DNA of 7,220 nt from Rhodospirillales bacterium (GCA_030040955.1 JASHSH010000283.1:1-7220), one strand, 5' to 3'. Shown: positions 1 to 5,692, numbered from the stretch's first letter. The notes: a model not told the origin generated them from the letters alone. Numbers and translations are program-made.

Positions 1-1428
1 GACGCGTTCCAGGAGGCCGATACCACCGGCATCACGCGGCCCTGCACCAAGCACAATTACCTGGTGAAGGAGATCGGCCGCCTCGCGCAGGTGATGCACG
101 AGGCCTTCTATGTCGCGCGCAGCGGCCGTCCCGGCCCGGTGGTGGTTGACCTGCCCAAGGACATATTGGTCGCTTCCGGCCCGTATCAGGGTCCGTCGCG
201 CATCGGACATCATTCGTATCGTCCGCAGACCAAGGGCGATCCGCGCGCGGTGACCAAGGCTTGCGGCCTGATGGCGGAGGCGAGGAAGCCGCTGTTCTAT
301 ATCGGCGGGGGCGTGGTGAATTCGGGGCCGCGCGCCGCCTCGCTGCTGACGCGTCTGGTGCGCGCCACCGGCTTCCCCTGCACGCAGACGCTGATGGGCC
401 TGGGCGGGTTCCCCGGCACCGACGAGCATTCGACCGGCCTGGTCGGCATGCATGGCACCTACGAATCGAACATGGCGATGCACGATTGCGATCTGATGAT
501 CGCGGTCGGCGCGCGCTTCGACGACCGGGTCACCGGCAAGCTCTCCGCCTTCGCGCCGAACTCGCGCAAGATCCAGATCGACATCGACCCGTCCTCGATC
601 AACAAGAACGTGCCCGTCGACGTCGCCATCGTCGGCGACTGCGCCTCGGTGCTCGACGACATGCTGACCGCCTGGACCGCGCACCATGCGGGCGCGCACG
701 AGTCGAAATCGCTCAAGGATTGGTGGAAGCAGATCGACCGCTGGCGGGCGAAGGATTCCTTGCGCTATGCGCCCTCCGACAAGCTGATCAAGCCGCAATA
801 CGCGATCCAGCGGCTGTACGAGGCGACCCGCGGCAAGGATCTCTACATCACCACAGAGGTCGGCCAGCACCAGATGTGGGCCGCGCAGTTCTTCAAGTTC
901 GACCAGCCCAACCGCTGGATGACCTCGGGCGGGCTCGGCACCATGGGCTACGGGCTGCCGGCCGCGATGGGCGTGCAGGTCGCGCATCCCGATGCGCTGG
1001 TGATCGACATCGCCGGCGAGGCCTCGATCATGATGAACATCCAGGAGATGTCGACCGTCGCCCAGTACCGGCTGCCGGTGAAGCTGTTCATCCTGAACAA
1101 CGAGTATATGGGCATGGTCCGGCAGTGGCAGGAGCTGCAATATGGCGGCCGCTACTCCGAAAGCTATTCCGCCGCGCTGCCCGACTTCGTCCGCCTGGCC
1201 GAGGCCTTCGGCGCGGTCGGCCTGCGCGCCGACCGTCCCGACCAGGTCGACGGCGTGATCGCCGAGATGATCGCGACCCCGCGCGCGGTGATCGTCGATT
1301 GCCGCGTCGATCCGGCGGAGAACTGCTTCCCGATGATCCCGGCCGGGGCGGCGCACAACGAGATGCTGCTCGGTCCCGAGGAGAAGGCGGCGCCGAGCGG
1401 CTCCGAGGACGGGATGGTGCTGGTATGA
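1..1428 (+). CDS. ilvB: Acetolactate synthase large (catalytic) subunit, 5'-truncated
   Basis: This is the catalytic subunit of acetohydroxyacid synthase. It condenses two pyruvates to acetolactate, or pyruvate with 2-oxobutyrate to acetohydroxybutyrate, the first common step of valine/leucine/isoleucine synthesis in the cytoplasm. The frame is open from base 1 (DAFQEADTTGITRPC...), so the start lies upstream. 475 residues are present; full-length family members have about 570-600, so roughly 110-130 N-terminal residues are missing, including the catalytic Glu region. Visible are the SGRPGPVVVDLPKD segment, the FAD-domain motif GARFDDRVTGK (near 508-540), and the C-terminal ThDP domain with TSGGLGTMGYGLPAA, the GEA...NN metal/ThDP motif (1015-1101) and MGMVRQWQELQYGGRYSES. 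The gene ends in TGA, overlapping the ilvN start by 4 bp. A catabolic acetolactate synthase is unlikely because ilvN and ilvC follow. Some annotations would call it ilvI. Confidence 0.97.
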   Translation, partial: DAFQEADTTGITRPCTKHNYLVKEIGRLAQVMHEAFYVARSGRPGPVVVDLPKDILVASGPYQGPSRIGHHSYRPQTKGDPRAVTKACGLMAEARKPLFYIGGGVVNSGPRAASLLTRLVRATGFPCTQTLMGLGGFPGTDEHSTGLVGMHGTYESNMAMHDCDLMIAVGARFDDRVTGKLSAFAPNSRKIQIDIDPSSINKNVPVDVAIVGDCASVLDDMLTAWTAHHAGAHESKSLKDWWKQIDRWRAKDSLRYAPSDKLIKPQYAIQRLYEATRGKDLYITTEVGQHQMWAAQFFKFDQPNRWMTSGGLGTMGYGLPAAMGVQVAHPDALVIDIAGEASIMMNIQEMSTVAQYRLPVKLFILNNEYMGMVRQWQELQYGGRYSESYSAALPDFVRLAEAFGAVGLRADRPDQVDGVIAEMIATPRAVIVDCRVDPAENCFPMIPAGAAHNEMLLGPEEKAAPSGSEDGMVLV

Positions 1429-1970
1429 GCAAGCGCGAGCCCGAGAAGCCGCCCGCGCCGCCCGCCGCCGCGGAGGCGCGCAGCCATACCATCGCGGTCC
1501 TGGTCGACAACGAGGCCGGCGTGCTGGCGCGCGTCATCGGCCTGTTCTCCGGCCGCGGCTACAATATCGAGAGCCTCACGGTGGCCGAGGTCAATCCGCG
1601 CGAGCGGCTGTCGCGCATCACCGTGGTCACCTCGGGCACGCCGATGGTGATCGAGCAGATCAAGGCGCAGCTCGGCCGGCTGGTGCCGGTGCACCGCGTC
1701 GCCGACCTCACCATCGAGGGCCCCGCGGTCGAGCGCGAACTCGCCCTGGTCAAGGTGGCGAGCGGCGGCGACAAGCGCGTCGAGAGCCTGCGCATCGCCG
1801 ACATCTTCCGCGCCCGCGCGGTCGACTCGACCAACGAGTCCTTCGTGTTCGAGATCGTCGGCTCGCCCGACAAGCTCGACGCCTTCATCCGCCTGATGGA
1901 GCCGCTCGGGCTGATCGAGGTGTCGCGCACCGGCGTGGTCGCCATTGCGCGCGGTCCGGAACCGTTCTAA
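1425..1970 (+). CDS. ilvN: Acetolactate synthase small (regulatory) subunit
   Basis: This is the regulatory partner of the upstream catalytic subunit. In this family it binds branched-chain amino acids for feedback inhibition and raises holoenzyme activity. The 181-residue product has a short Pro/Ala-rich N-terminal tail (about residues 1-20). An ACT domain follows at about 21-97 (HTIAVLVDNEAGVLARVIGL, then GRGYNIESLTV), and the conserved C-terminal ALS small-subunit domain covers about 105-175 (ELALVKV, SLRIADIFRA, VFEIVGSPDKLDAFI). The length suits the roughly 160-185-residue proteobacterial form. The start ATG shares ATGA with the ilvB stop, and no clear Shine-Dalgarno site precedes it, so translation is probably coupled to ilvB. 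The same frame stays open far upstream through ilvB, but only the part from 1425 encodes a recognisable protein. It could equally be named ilvH. Confidence 0.96.
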   Translation: MSKREPEKPPAPPAAAEARSHTIAVLVDNEAGVLARVIGLFSGRGYNIESLTVAEVNPRERLSRITVVTSGTPMVIEQIKAQLGRLVPVHRVADLTIEGPAVERELALVKVASGGDKRVESLRIADIFRARAVDSTNESFVFEIVGSPDKLDAFIRLMEPLGLIEVSRTGVVAIARGPEPF

Positions 1971-1977
1971 GCCTTGC

Positions 1978-1999
1978 GCCGCCCGCGCCGGCGGGCGGC
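1978..1999 (+). promoter_or_regulatory. Perfect 9-bp stem-loop between ilvN and ilvC
   Basis: GCCGCCCGC (1978-1986) pairs without mismatch with GCGGGCGGC (1991-1999) across a 4-base loop, starting 8 bases after the ilvN stop. No run of T follows (AAATCATC), so it does not look like an ordinary intrinsic terminator. It may be an mRNA stability or processing element that separates ilvBN and ilvC expression, or a partial terminator. The function is inferred from position and shape only. Confidence 0.5.
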
Positions 2000-2038
2000 A
2001 AATCATCGCCAAGCACGGGGACCGAAGGAGCGAATCGG

Positions 2039-3058
2039 ATGCGCGTCTATTACGACCGGGACGCCGACGTGAATCTGGTGAAGGCGAAGAAGATCGCCAT
2101 CGTCGGCTATGGCAGCCAGGGCCACGCCCATGCGCTGAACCTGCGCGATTCCGGGGTCAAGGAGGTGGCGGTCGCGCTGCGCCCGGGCTCGGCCAGCGCC
2201 AAGAAGGCGGAAGCCGAGAAGCTGCGCGTCCTCGCGCCCGCCGAGGCCGCCAAATGGGCCGACGTGGTGATGATCCTGGCGCCCGACGAGCTGCAAGCCG
2301 ATCTCTACAACAATGACCTGAAGGCCAATCTCCGCCAGGGCGCCGCGCTCGCCTTCGCGCACGGGCTCAACATCCATTTCCGGCTGATCGAGCCCAGGCC
2401 CGACCTCGATGTGTTCATGGTCGCGCCCAAGGGCCCCGGCCACACCGTGCGCAGCGAATATCTGCGCGGCGGCGGCGTGCCCTCGCTCGTCGCGGTGGCC
2501 CAGAACGCCTCGGGCAACGCGCTCGAGCTCGGCCTGTCCTACGCCTCCGCCATCGGCGCCGGGCGCTCGGGCATCATCGAGACCAGCTTCCGCGAGGAAT
2601 GCGAGACCGACCTGTTCGGCGAGCAGGTGGTGCTGTGCGGCGGCCTCACCCATCTGATCCAGGCCGGCTACGAGACGCTGGTCGAGGCGGGCTACGCGCC
2701 CGAGATGGCCTATTTCGAGTGCCTGCACGAGGTGAAGCTGATCGTCGACCTGATCTACGAGGGCGGGCTCGCCAACATGCGCTACTCGATCTCGAACACC
2801 GCCGAGTTCGGCGACTACACCTCCGGCCCGCGCATCGTCACCGACGAGGTGAAGGCGGAGATGAAGCGCATCCTGGCCGACATTCAGACCGGACGCTTCA
2901 CCACCAAATGGATCGCCGAGTGCAAGGCCGGCCAGCCCTCGTTCAAGGCCTTCCGCCGCATCGCCGCCGAGCAGCCGATCGAGGAGGTTGGCGTGAAGCT
3001 GCGCGGCATGATGCCCTGGATCGCCAAGAACAAGCTGGTCGACAAGAGCCGGAACTAG
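2039..3058 (+). CDS. ilvC: Ketol-acid reductoisomerase, class I, NADPH type
   Basis: It converts acetolactate and acetohydroxybutyrate to the dihydroxy acids by Mg2+-dependent alkyl migration and NADPH reduction, the step after IlvBN. The 339-residue length matches the short class I family. The N-terminal Rossmann motif is GYGSQGHAHALNLRDSG at residues 23-39. In the cofactor loop, R48, S51 and S53 (RPGSAS) are the residues usually tied to NADPH preference. H108 lies in the conserved AHG, and the Mg2+ ligands expected for the family are at D191, E195, E227 and E231 (DLFGEQ, FECLHE). The C-terminal helical knot domain includes YSISNTAEFGDYTSGPRI. A good Shine-Dalgarno site, GAAGGAG (2024-2030), sits 8 bases before the ATG. 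It is probably co-transcribed with ilvBN, although the 68-bp gap with a stem-loop leaves room for separate control. Confidence 0.98.
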   Translation: MRVYYDRDADVNLVKAKKIAIVGYGSQGHAHALNLRDSGVKEVAVALRPGSASAKKAEAEKLRVLAPAEAAKWADVVMILAPDELQADLYNNDLKANLRQGAALAFAHGLNIHFRLIEPRPDLDVFMVAPKGPGHTVRSEYLRGGGVPSLVAVAQNASGNALELGLSYASAIGAGRSGIIETSFREECETDLFGEQVVLCGGLTHLIQAGYETLVEAGYAPEMAYFECLHEVKLIVDLIYEGGLANMRYSISNTAEFGDYTSGPRIVTDEVKAEMKRILADIQTGRFTTKWIAECKAGQPSFKAFRRIAAEQPIEEVGVKLRGMMPWIAKNKLVDKSRN

Positions 3059-3083
3059 CCGCGCCCGGCCGCCGGCTCGATCG

Positions 3084-3100
3084 GATCCGCGTCGCGGATC
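3084..3100 (+). terminator. Weak terminator candidate after ilvC
   Basis: GATCCGC (3084-3090) pairs with GCGGATC (3094-3100) around a 3-base loop, 25 bases after the ilvC stop. A looser AGCCG/CGGCT pairing (3057-3061 with 3073-3077) lies just before it. No proper T-run follows; the nearest is GTTTC at 3111-3115. It could end the ilv transcript, alone or with Rho, but the evidence is only the inverted repeat and its position. Confidence 0.3.
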
Positions 3101-3185
3101 GGCCCCGACCGTTTCATGTCGCGGACCGGCGCGGCGGCCCGGCGGGAAGCGAAGGGATCGCGCAGGCGGCGGATCGGCGCGCGTA

Positions 3186-3214
3186 TTGACAGCGGCCGGG
3201 TCATGGCGTGAGCC
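3186..3214 (+). promoter_or_regulatory. Possible promoter for the exported-protein gene
   Basis: A perfect TTGACA lies at 3186-3191. At a 17-bp distance the sequence is TGAGCC (3209-3214), a poor -10 match, so this is a half-convincing promoter. A start of transcription near 3220 would place the ATG at 3243 about 20 bases downstream. If real, it makes the in-frame TTG at 3186 an unlikely translation start. Confidence 0.3.
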
Positions 3215-3242
3215 TGCGCCCGCCCGGGAACCAGGCCCGCCG

Positions 3243-3761
3243 ATGTCCGACCGCCGCATCCGCTTCGCCGTCCTGCTCGCGCTATGGAGCGTCTGCGCGA
3301 CCGCCGCCGCGCATGCCGATCAGGCGGACGACGAGGCCGACCGGGCCGAATTCCGCCAGGAGATGGCCTCCGACGCCAAAAGCATCGGCGCGGTCATCGC
3401 CGACACCGACAAGGGCAAGAACGTCTCCGACATGCGGCTCGGCATGCTGATGATGAGCGTGCTGAATTCGCTCTGCGACCGCGATGAAGGGCTGGCTTCG
3501 TATTTCCATGCCGGCGGGCGGCTGATGGAGACCTATCTGATCTCGCAGTTCCAGTTCCACTCGGCGGACGAGGTGGCGCGCGTCGCCGAACTCGCCGAGG
3601 CGAAACCCTCGCCGATCCGCCGCGCCGCCCGCTACGCGCTCGAATCGCTCCGCCACATCCCCGATTCGGGCGATCCGCCGGCGACCCAGGTGGCGGACCG
3701 CGAGCAGCTGGTCGCGGCGCTCGAATCGCTCCAGCGGAACATCGCGGACGCCGCGAAATAG
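3243..3761 (+). CDS. Exported protein of unknown family
   Basis: I do not recognise this protein. From the ATG at 3243 it has 172 residues and a textbook Sec signal peptide: basic start (MSDRRIR), hydrophobic core about 8-22 (FAVLLALWSVCATAA) and a likely AHA cut after residue 25. C18 is preceded by WSV, a poor lipobox, so a lipoprotein is unlikely. The mature part, about 147 residues, looks mostly helical and charged: an acidic start (DQADDEADRAEF), a Met-rich stretch DMRLGMLMMSVLNSLC with the only mature cysteine (C78), then FHAGGRLMETYLISQFQFHS and a C-terminal helix. No catalytic motif or membrane segment is visible in the mature part. An in-frame TTG at 3186 would add 19 residues ahead of the signal peptide and is less likely. 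The Shine-Dalgarno site is weak. It stands alone between ilvC and the converging DUF1272 gene, so a periplasmic role is all I infer. Confidence 0.8.
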   Translation: MSDRRIRFAVLLALWSVCATAAAHADQADDEADRAEFRQEMASDAKSIGAVIADTDKGKNVSDMRLGMLMMSVLNSLCDRDEGLASYFHAGGRLMETYLISQFQFHSADEVARVAELAEAKPSPIRRAARYALESLRHIPDSGDPPATQVADREQLVAALESLQRNIADAAK

Positions 3762-3778
3762 GGGGCCGGGCCGCCCGC

Positions 3779-4090
3779 TCAGCGTTTCTCGGGCGGGATG
3801 CCGCGGATCGGCGCGCCGAAGGCCTCGATCTCCGCGCGGGTGAATTTCGCGCGCACGCGCCTGGCGGAGGGCGGCTGCTTGCCCGCGGAAACCCCCGGCC
3901 GCCATTCGCGCGAGGGTCGGACCGGACGCGGCGCGAAGCCGCCGCCGCAATTCGGGCAGACATTCGCCAGCACGGTCTCGACGCAGTCGGCGCAGAAGGT
4001 GCACTCGTAGCTGCAAATGCGCGCCTCGGCGGAATCGGGCGGCAAGTCGCGGTCGCAGAATTCGCAGTTCGGTCGCAATTCGAGGGCCAT
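3779..4090 (-). CDS. DUF1272-type small cysteine-rich (zinc-ribbon-like) protein
   Basis: The 103-residue product begins MALELRPNCEFCDRDLPPDS, the conserved start of the DUF1272 family. It has eight cysteines: C9, C12, C26, C30, C33, C36, C45 and C48, ending in VCPNCGGGF. The spacing suggests two zinc sites, but the family's function is unknown. DUF1272 proteins are commonly not much longer than the Cys-rich block plus the RPVRP segment; here about 44 residues follow, basic and Pro-rich, ending in RAEIEAFGAPIRGIPPEKR. The start is chosen because the family N-terminus begins here and GGAG (plus-strand 4096-4099) lies 5 bases upstream. The frame remains open for more than 1.2 kb further upstream opposite atpI and atpB, but that part has no protein-like character. 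The gene converges on the exported-protein gene with 17 bp between stops and diverges from atpI. Confidence 0.88.
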   Translation of the reverse strand: MALELRPNCEFCDRDLPPDSAEARICSYECTFCADCVETVLANVCPNCGGGFAPRPVRPSREWRPGVSAGKQPPSARRVRAKFTRAEIEAFGAPIRGIPPEKR

Positions 4091-4157
4091 GACGTCTCCG
4101 ATCGGGCGGCGAACGGCCATCCTAGGGCCGGCCGCGCCGGGACGGAACCAGCGGCCG

Positions 4158-4177
4158 CGCGCCACGTGAAAGGCGCG
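4158..4177. repeat. Inverted repeat in the divergent DUF1272/atpI intergenic region
   Basis: CGCGCC (4158-4163) and GGCGCG (4172-4177) form a perfect 6-bp inverted repeat around ACGTGAAA. It lies in the 198-bp region between the two divergent genes, about 33 bp upstream of the proposed atp -35 element. It could be an operator or an RNA hairpin in a long DUF1272 leader. In such GC-rich DNA it may also be chance. Confidence 0.3.
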
Positions 4178-4210
4178 GGGAATGGCGGCGAATCCGTCAC
4201 CTCCGCTCGC

Positions 4211-4240
4211 TTGACTCCCCGCCCGACCCCGCCCTAAGGT
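4211..4240 (+). promoter_or_regulatory. Likely housekeeping promoter of the atp F0 operon
   Basis: TTGACT (4211-4216) matches five of six bases of the -35 consensus. It is followed after 18 bp by TAAGGT (4235-4240), a degenerate -10 of the kind tolerated by alphaproteobacterial housekeeping sigma factors. Transcription would begin near 4247, leaving a leader of about 40 bases before the atpI ATG at 4289. A short CCGCC-TGG-GGCGG hairpin (4263-4275) would lie in that leader. The position directly ahead of the first operon gene supports the call; the -10 is the weak part. Confidence 0.55.
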
Positions 4241-4288
4241 GCGCCCGCCTTTGTCGGGACCACCGCCTGGGGCGGCGGGGCGGGCGAA

Positions 4289-4639
4289 ATGGCCGACGAA
4301 TCGGGGGACTCCTCTCCACTCGGCGATCTCGAAGCCCGGTTGCGCGCGGCGCGTGCGCGCGAAGCCGAAGCGGCGGGCGTCGCGCCGAAGGCGGGCGGCA
4401 CCGCCGCCGGGCTGGGCCTGGGCCTGCGCATCGGCGTCGAGCTGGTCGCCGGCGTGCTGGTGGGCGTGCTGATCGGCTGGGCGTTGGATCGCTGGCTGGG
4501 CACGCGGCCCTGGCTGATGGTGCTGTTCTTCTTCCTCGGCGCGGCGGCCGGGATCATGAACGCGTACCGGGTCTCCACGGGGGCGGAACGCGAAGCCGAC
4601 TCCGGCGGGAGTGGGGGCGAGGACAGGCGGGAAGAGTAG
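4289..4639 (+). CDS. atpI: ATP synthase accessory protein AtpI
   Basis: AtpI-type proteins are small membrane proteins that help c-ring assembly or stability; they are not part of the finished enzyme and are often dispensable. This 116-residue product has a soluble, charged N-terminal helix (about 10-30, LGDLEARLRAARAREAEAAG). Two membrane segments follow (about 45-66, GLRIGVELVAGVLVGVLIGW; and 74-93, PWLMVLFFFLGAAAGIMNAY), joined by the family-typical ALDRWLGTRP loop. A hydrophilic Gly/Asp/Glu-rich tail closes it. The layout and first position in the F0 operon agree with the alphaproteobacterial AtpI/AtpZ-like family. No strong Shine-Dalgarno site precedes the ATG, only G-rich sequence next to a small hairpin (4263-4275), so low expression is plausible. 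The atpB start is 9 bp past the stop. Confidence 0.9.
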   Translation: MADESGDSSPLGDLEARLRAARAREAEAAGVAPKAGGTAAGLGLGLRIGVELVAGVLVGVLIGWALDRWLGTRPWLMVLFFFLGAAAGIMNAYRVSTGAEREADSGGSGGEDRREE

Positions 4640-4648
4640 GTTCGCGGC

Positions 4649-5374
4649 ATGGCGCAAAGCCCGGTTGAGCAATTCAGGATCGAGCGGCTGCTGCCCATCC
4701 ATCTGGGCGGGGTCGACATCTCCTTCACCAATTCCGCCGCCGTGATGCTGGCCGCCGCGCTGCTCGCCGCGGCGCTGTTCGTGCTCGCGATGCGAAACCG
4801 GGCGCTGGTGCCGGGACGCTGGCAGTCGGTCGCCGAGATCCTCTACCAGGGCGGCGCGGGCATGCTGCGCGACACGGTGGGGGCCGAGGGGCGGAAATAT
4901 TTCCCCTTCGTGTTCACGCTGTTCATGTTCCTGCTGTTCGGCAATCTGATCGGCCTGATCCCCTACACCTTCACCTTCACCAGCCACATCATCGTCACCG
5001 CCGCGCTGGCGGTGTTCGTGTTCATCGGGGTGACCGTGATCGGTTTCGCCAAGCATGGGTTGCACTATCTCAAGCTGTTCCTGCCCGAGGGCACGCCGAT
5101 CTTCGTCGCGCCGCTGCTGGTGGTGATCGAGATCCTGTCCTATCTCTCGCGCCCGTTCAGCCTGGCGATGCGACTGGCGATCAACATGCTGGTCGGCCAT
5201 GTGCTGCTCCAGCTGCTCGCCGGCTTCGTGATCGCGCTCGGCGTGTTCGGGATCGTGCCGATCGCCTTCATGGGCGGCATCTTCCTGCTCGAACTGCTGG
5301 TCGCGGTGCTGCAGGCCTATGTGTTCACCATCCTGTCCTGCATCTATCTGAACGACGCGATCCACATGCACTGA
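4649..5374 (+). CDS. atpB: F0F1 ATP synthase subunit a
   Basis: This is the stator membrane subunit that provides the two proton half-channels next to the c-ring. It has 241 residues, close to the alphaproteobacterial norm, with hydrophobic segments at about 29-48, 84-106, 113-133, 150-167, 170-199 and 203-230. The essential arginine is R175 in SLAMRLAINMLVGH, equivalent to E. coli R210, and N179 matches E. coli N214. By the same alignment H184 takes the place of E. coli E219, E215 takes the place of H245, and Q222 (VLQAYVF) matches Q252. The His/Glu positions are thus exchanged relative to E. coli, as in mitochondria. A partial Shine-Dalgarno sequence, AGTAGG (4635-4640), overlaps the atpI stop, suggesting coupled translation. 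Confidence 0.98.
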   Translation: MAQSPVEQFRIERLLPIHLGGVDISFTNSAAVMLAAALLAAALFVLAMRNRALVPGRWQSVAEILYQGGAGMLRDTVGAEGRKYFPFVFTLFMFLLFGNLIGLIPYTFTFTSHIIVTAALAVFVFIGVTVIGFAKHGLHYLKLFLPEGTPIFVAPLLVVIEILSYLSRPFSLAMRLAINMLVGHVLLQLLAGFVIALGVFGIVPIAFMGGIFLLELLVAVLQAYVFTILSCIYLNDAIHMH

Positions 5375-5377
5375 ACC

Positions 5378-5398
5378 GGGTCCGGCCGGGCCGGGCCC
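5378..5398 (+). promoter_or_regulatory. GC-rich stem-loop between atpB and atpE
   Basis: GGGTCCGG (5378-5385) pairs with CCGGGCCC (5391-5398) as an 8-bp stem with one G-U wobble and a 5-base loop, starting 3 bases after the atpB stop. No T-run follows. It lies 32 bases before the atpE start and leaves the atpE Shine-Dalgarno site free. A stabilising or processing role for the atpE message is inferred. Confidence 0.45.
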
Positions 5399-5416
5399 CC
5401 ATTGTCACCTGCTTGC

Positions 5417-5423
5417 GAAAGGA
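5417..5423 (+). promoter_or_regulatory. Strong ribosome binding site of atpE
   Basis: GAAAGGA lies 7 bases before the ATG at 5431. It decides the start: an in-frame ATG at 5413 would add MRKERA and sit upstream of this site. It is the clearest Shine-Dalgarno match in the atp operon apart from that of atpF, which suits the subunit made in the highest copy number. Confidence 0.75.
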
Positions 5424-5430
5424 ACGAGCA

Positions 5431-5655
5431 ATGGACGCCAACGCAGCCAAGTTCATCGGCGCCGGTCTTGCCGCCATGGGCGTGATCGGAGCCGGCATCG
5501 GCATCGGCAATGTGTGGTCGGCCTGGATCACGGCGGTCGGCCGCAACCCGGCCGCGCGCACGGCGGTGCAGACCAACACCTGGATCGGCTTCGCCCTGGT
5601 CGAGGCGGTGGCGCTCTACGCCCTCGCGGTTGCGTTCATGATCCTGTTCTCCTGA
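5431..5655 (+). CDS. atpE: F0F1 ATP synthase subunit c (c-ring proteolipid)
   Basis: This is the hairpin membrane protein that forms the rotating c-ring. The 74-residue product has a Gly-rich first helix (about 8-31, with GVIGAGIGIGN), a polar loop R38-N39-P40 that contacts F1, and a second helix (about 50-73). The ion-carrying carboxylate is E58 in FALVEAVALYALAVAF. I see no extra acidic or Gln residue in helix 1 of the kind that marks Na+-binding rings, so proton use is expected. The start at 5431 is supported by the Shine-Dalgarno site and by the family N-terminus (MDANAAKFIGAGLA). The gene is separated from atpB by 56 bp and from atpF' by 37 bp, each gap holding a GC-rich stem-loop. Confidence 0.98.
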   Translation: MDANAAKFIGAGLAAMGVIGAGIGIGNVWSAWITAVGRNPAARTAVQTNTWIGFALVEAVALYALAVAFMILFS

Positions 5656-5682
5656 CGGCGGCGGTCGAACCCGCAGCCGCCG
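5656..5682 (+). promoter_or_regulatory. Stem-loop directly after the atpE stop codon
   Basis: CGGCGGC (5656-5662), starting at the first base after TGA, pairs perfectly with GCCGCCG (5676-5682). Inside it GGT (5663-5665) can pair with ACC (5669-5671), giving a nested hairpin with a small bulge. It ends 10 bases before the atpF' GTG start. There is no T-run. It may protect the atpE 3' end or slow entry into atpF'; this is inferred from position. Confidence 0.45.
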
Positions 5683-5692
5683 GACGGGCGCC

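Noticed and set aside
261..1424. Plus-strand open frame overlapping ilvB and continuous with ilvN
   Set aside because: The upstream part is Arg/Gly/Pro-rich shadow translation. ilvB in the other frame is clearly the coding sequence, and ilvN begins at 1425.
1164..2012. Minus-strand open frames opposite the ilvB end and ilvN
   Set aside because: No domain, no ribosome site, and both plus-strand genes are intact and conserved.
3186..3242. N-terminal extension of the exported protein from a TTG start
   Set aside because: It would place 19 Pro/Gly-rich residues before a well-formed signal peptide and overlaps a TTGACA element; the ATG at 3243 fits better.
2003..3259. 418-codon minus-strand open frame opposite ilvC
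   Set aside because: It mirrors a fully conserved ilvC, has no recognisable domain, and arises from third-position GC bias.
3762..3778. Bidirectional terminator between the convergent exported-protein and DUF1272 genes
   Set aside because: The 17 bp are GC-rich but give no convincing stem and no T-run.
4119..4147. Minus-strand promoter for the DUF1272 gene (TTCCGT, 17 bp, TAGGAT)
   Set aside because: The -10 is fair but the -35 matches only two of six consensus bases, so it is not strong enough to list as a feature.
4091..5371. Minus-strand open frame running on upstream of the DUF1272 start, opposite atpI and atpB
   Set aside because: Its translation is His/Gln/Asp-rich low-complexity text typical of an antisense shadow of GC-rich codons. 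The real family start and a GGAG site are at 4090-4099.
5413..5430. Earlier in-frame ATG for atpE
   Set aside because: It lies upstream of the GAAAGGA ribosome site and adds residues not seen in subunit c.
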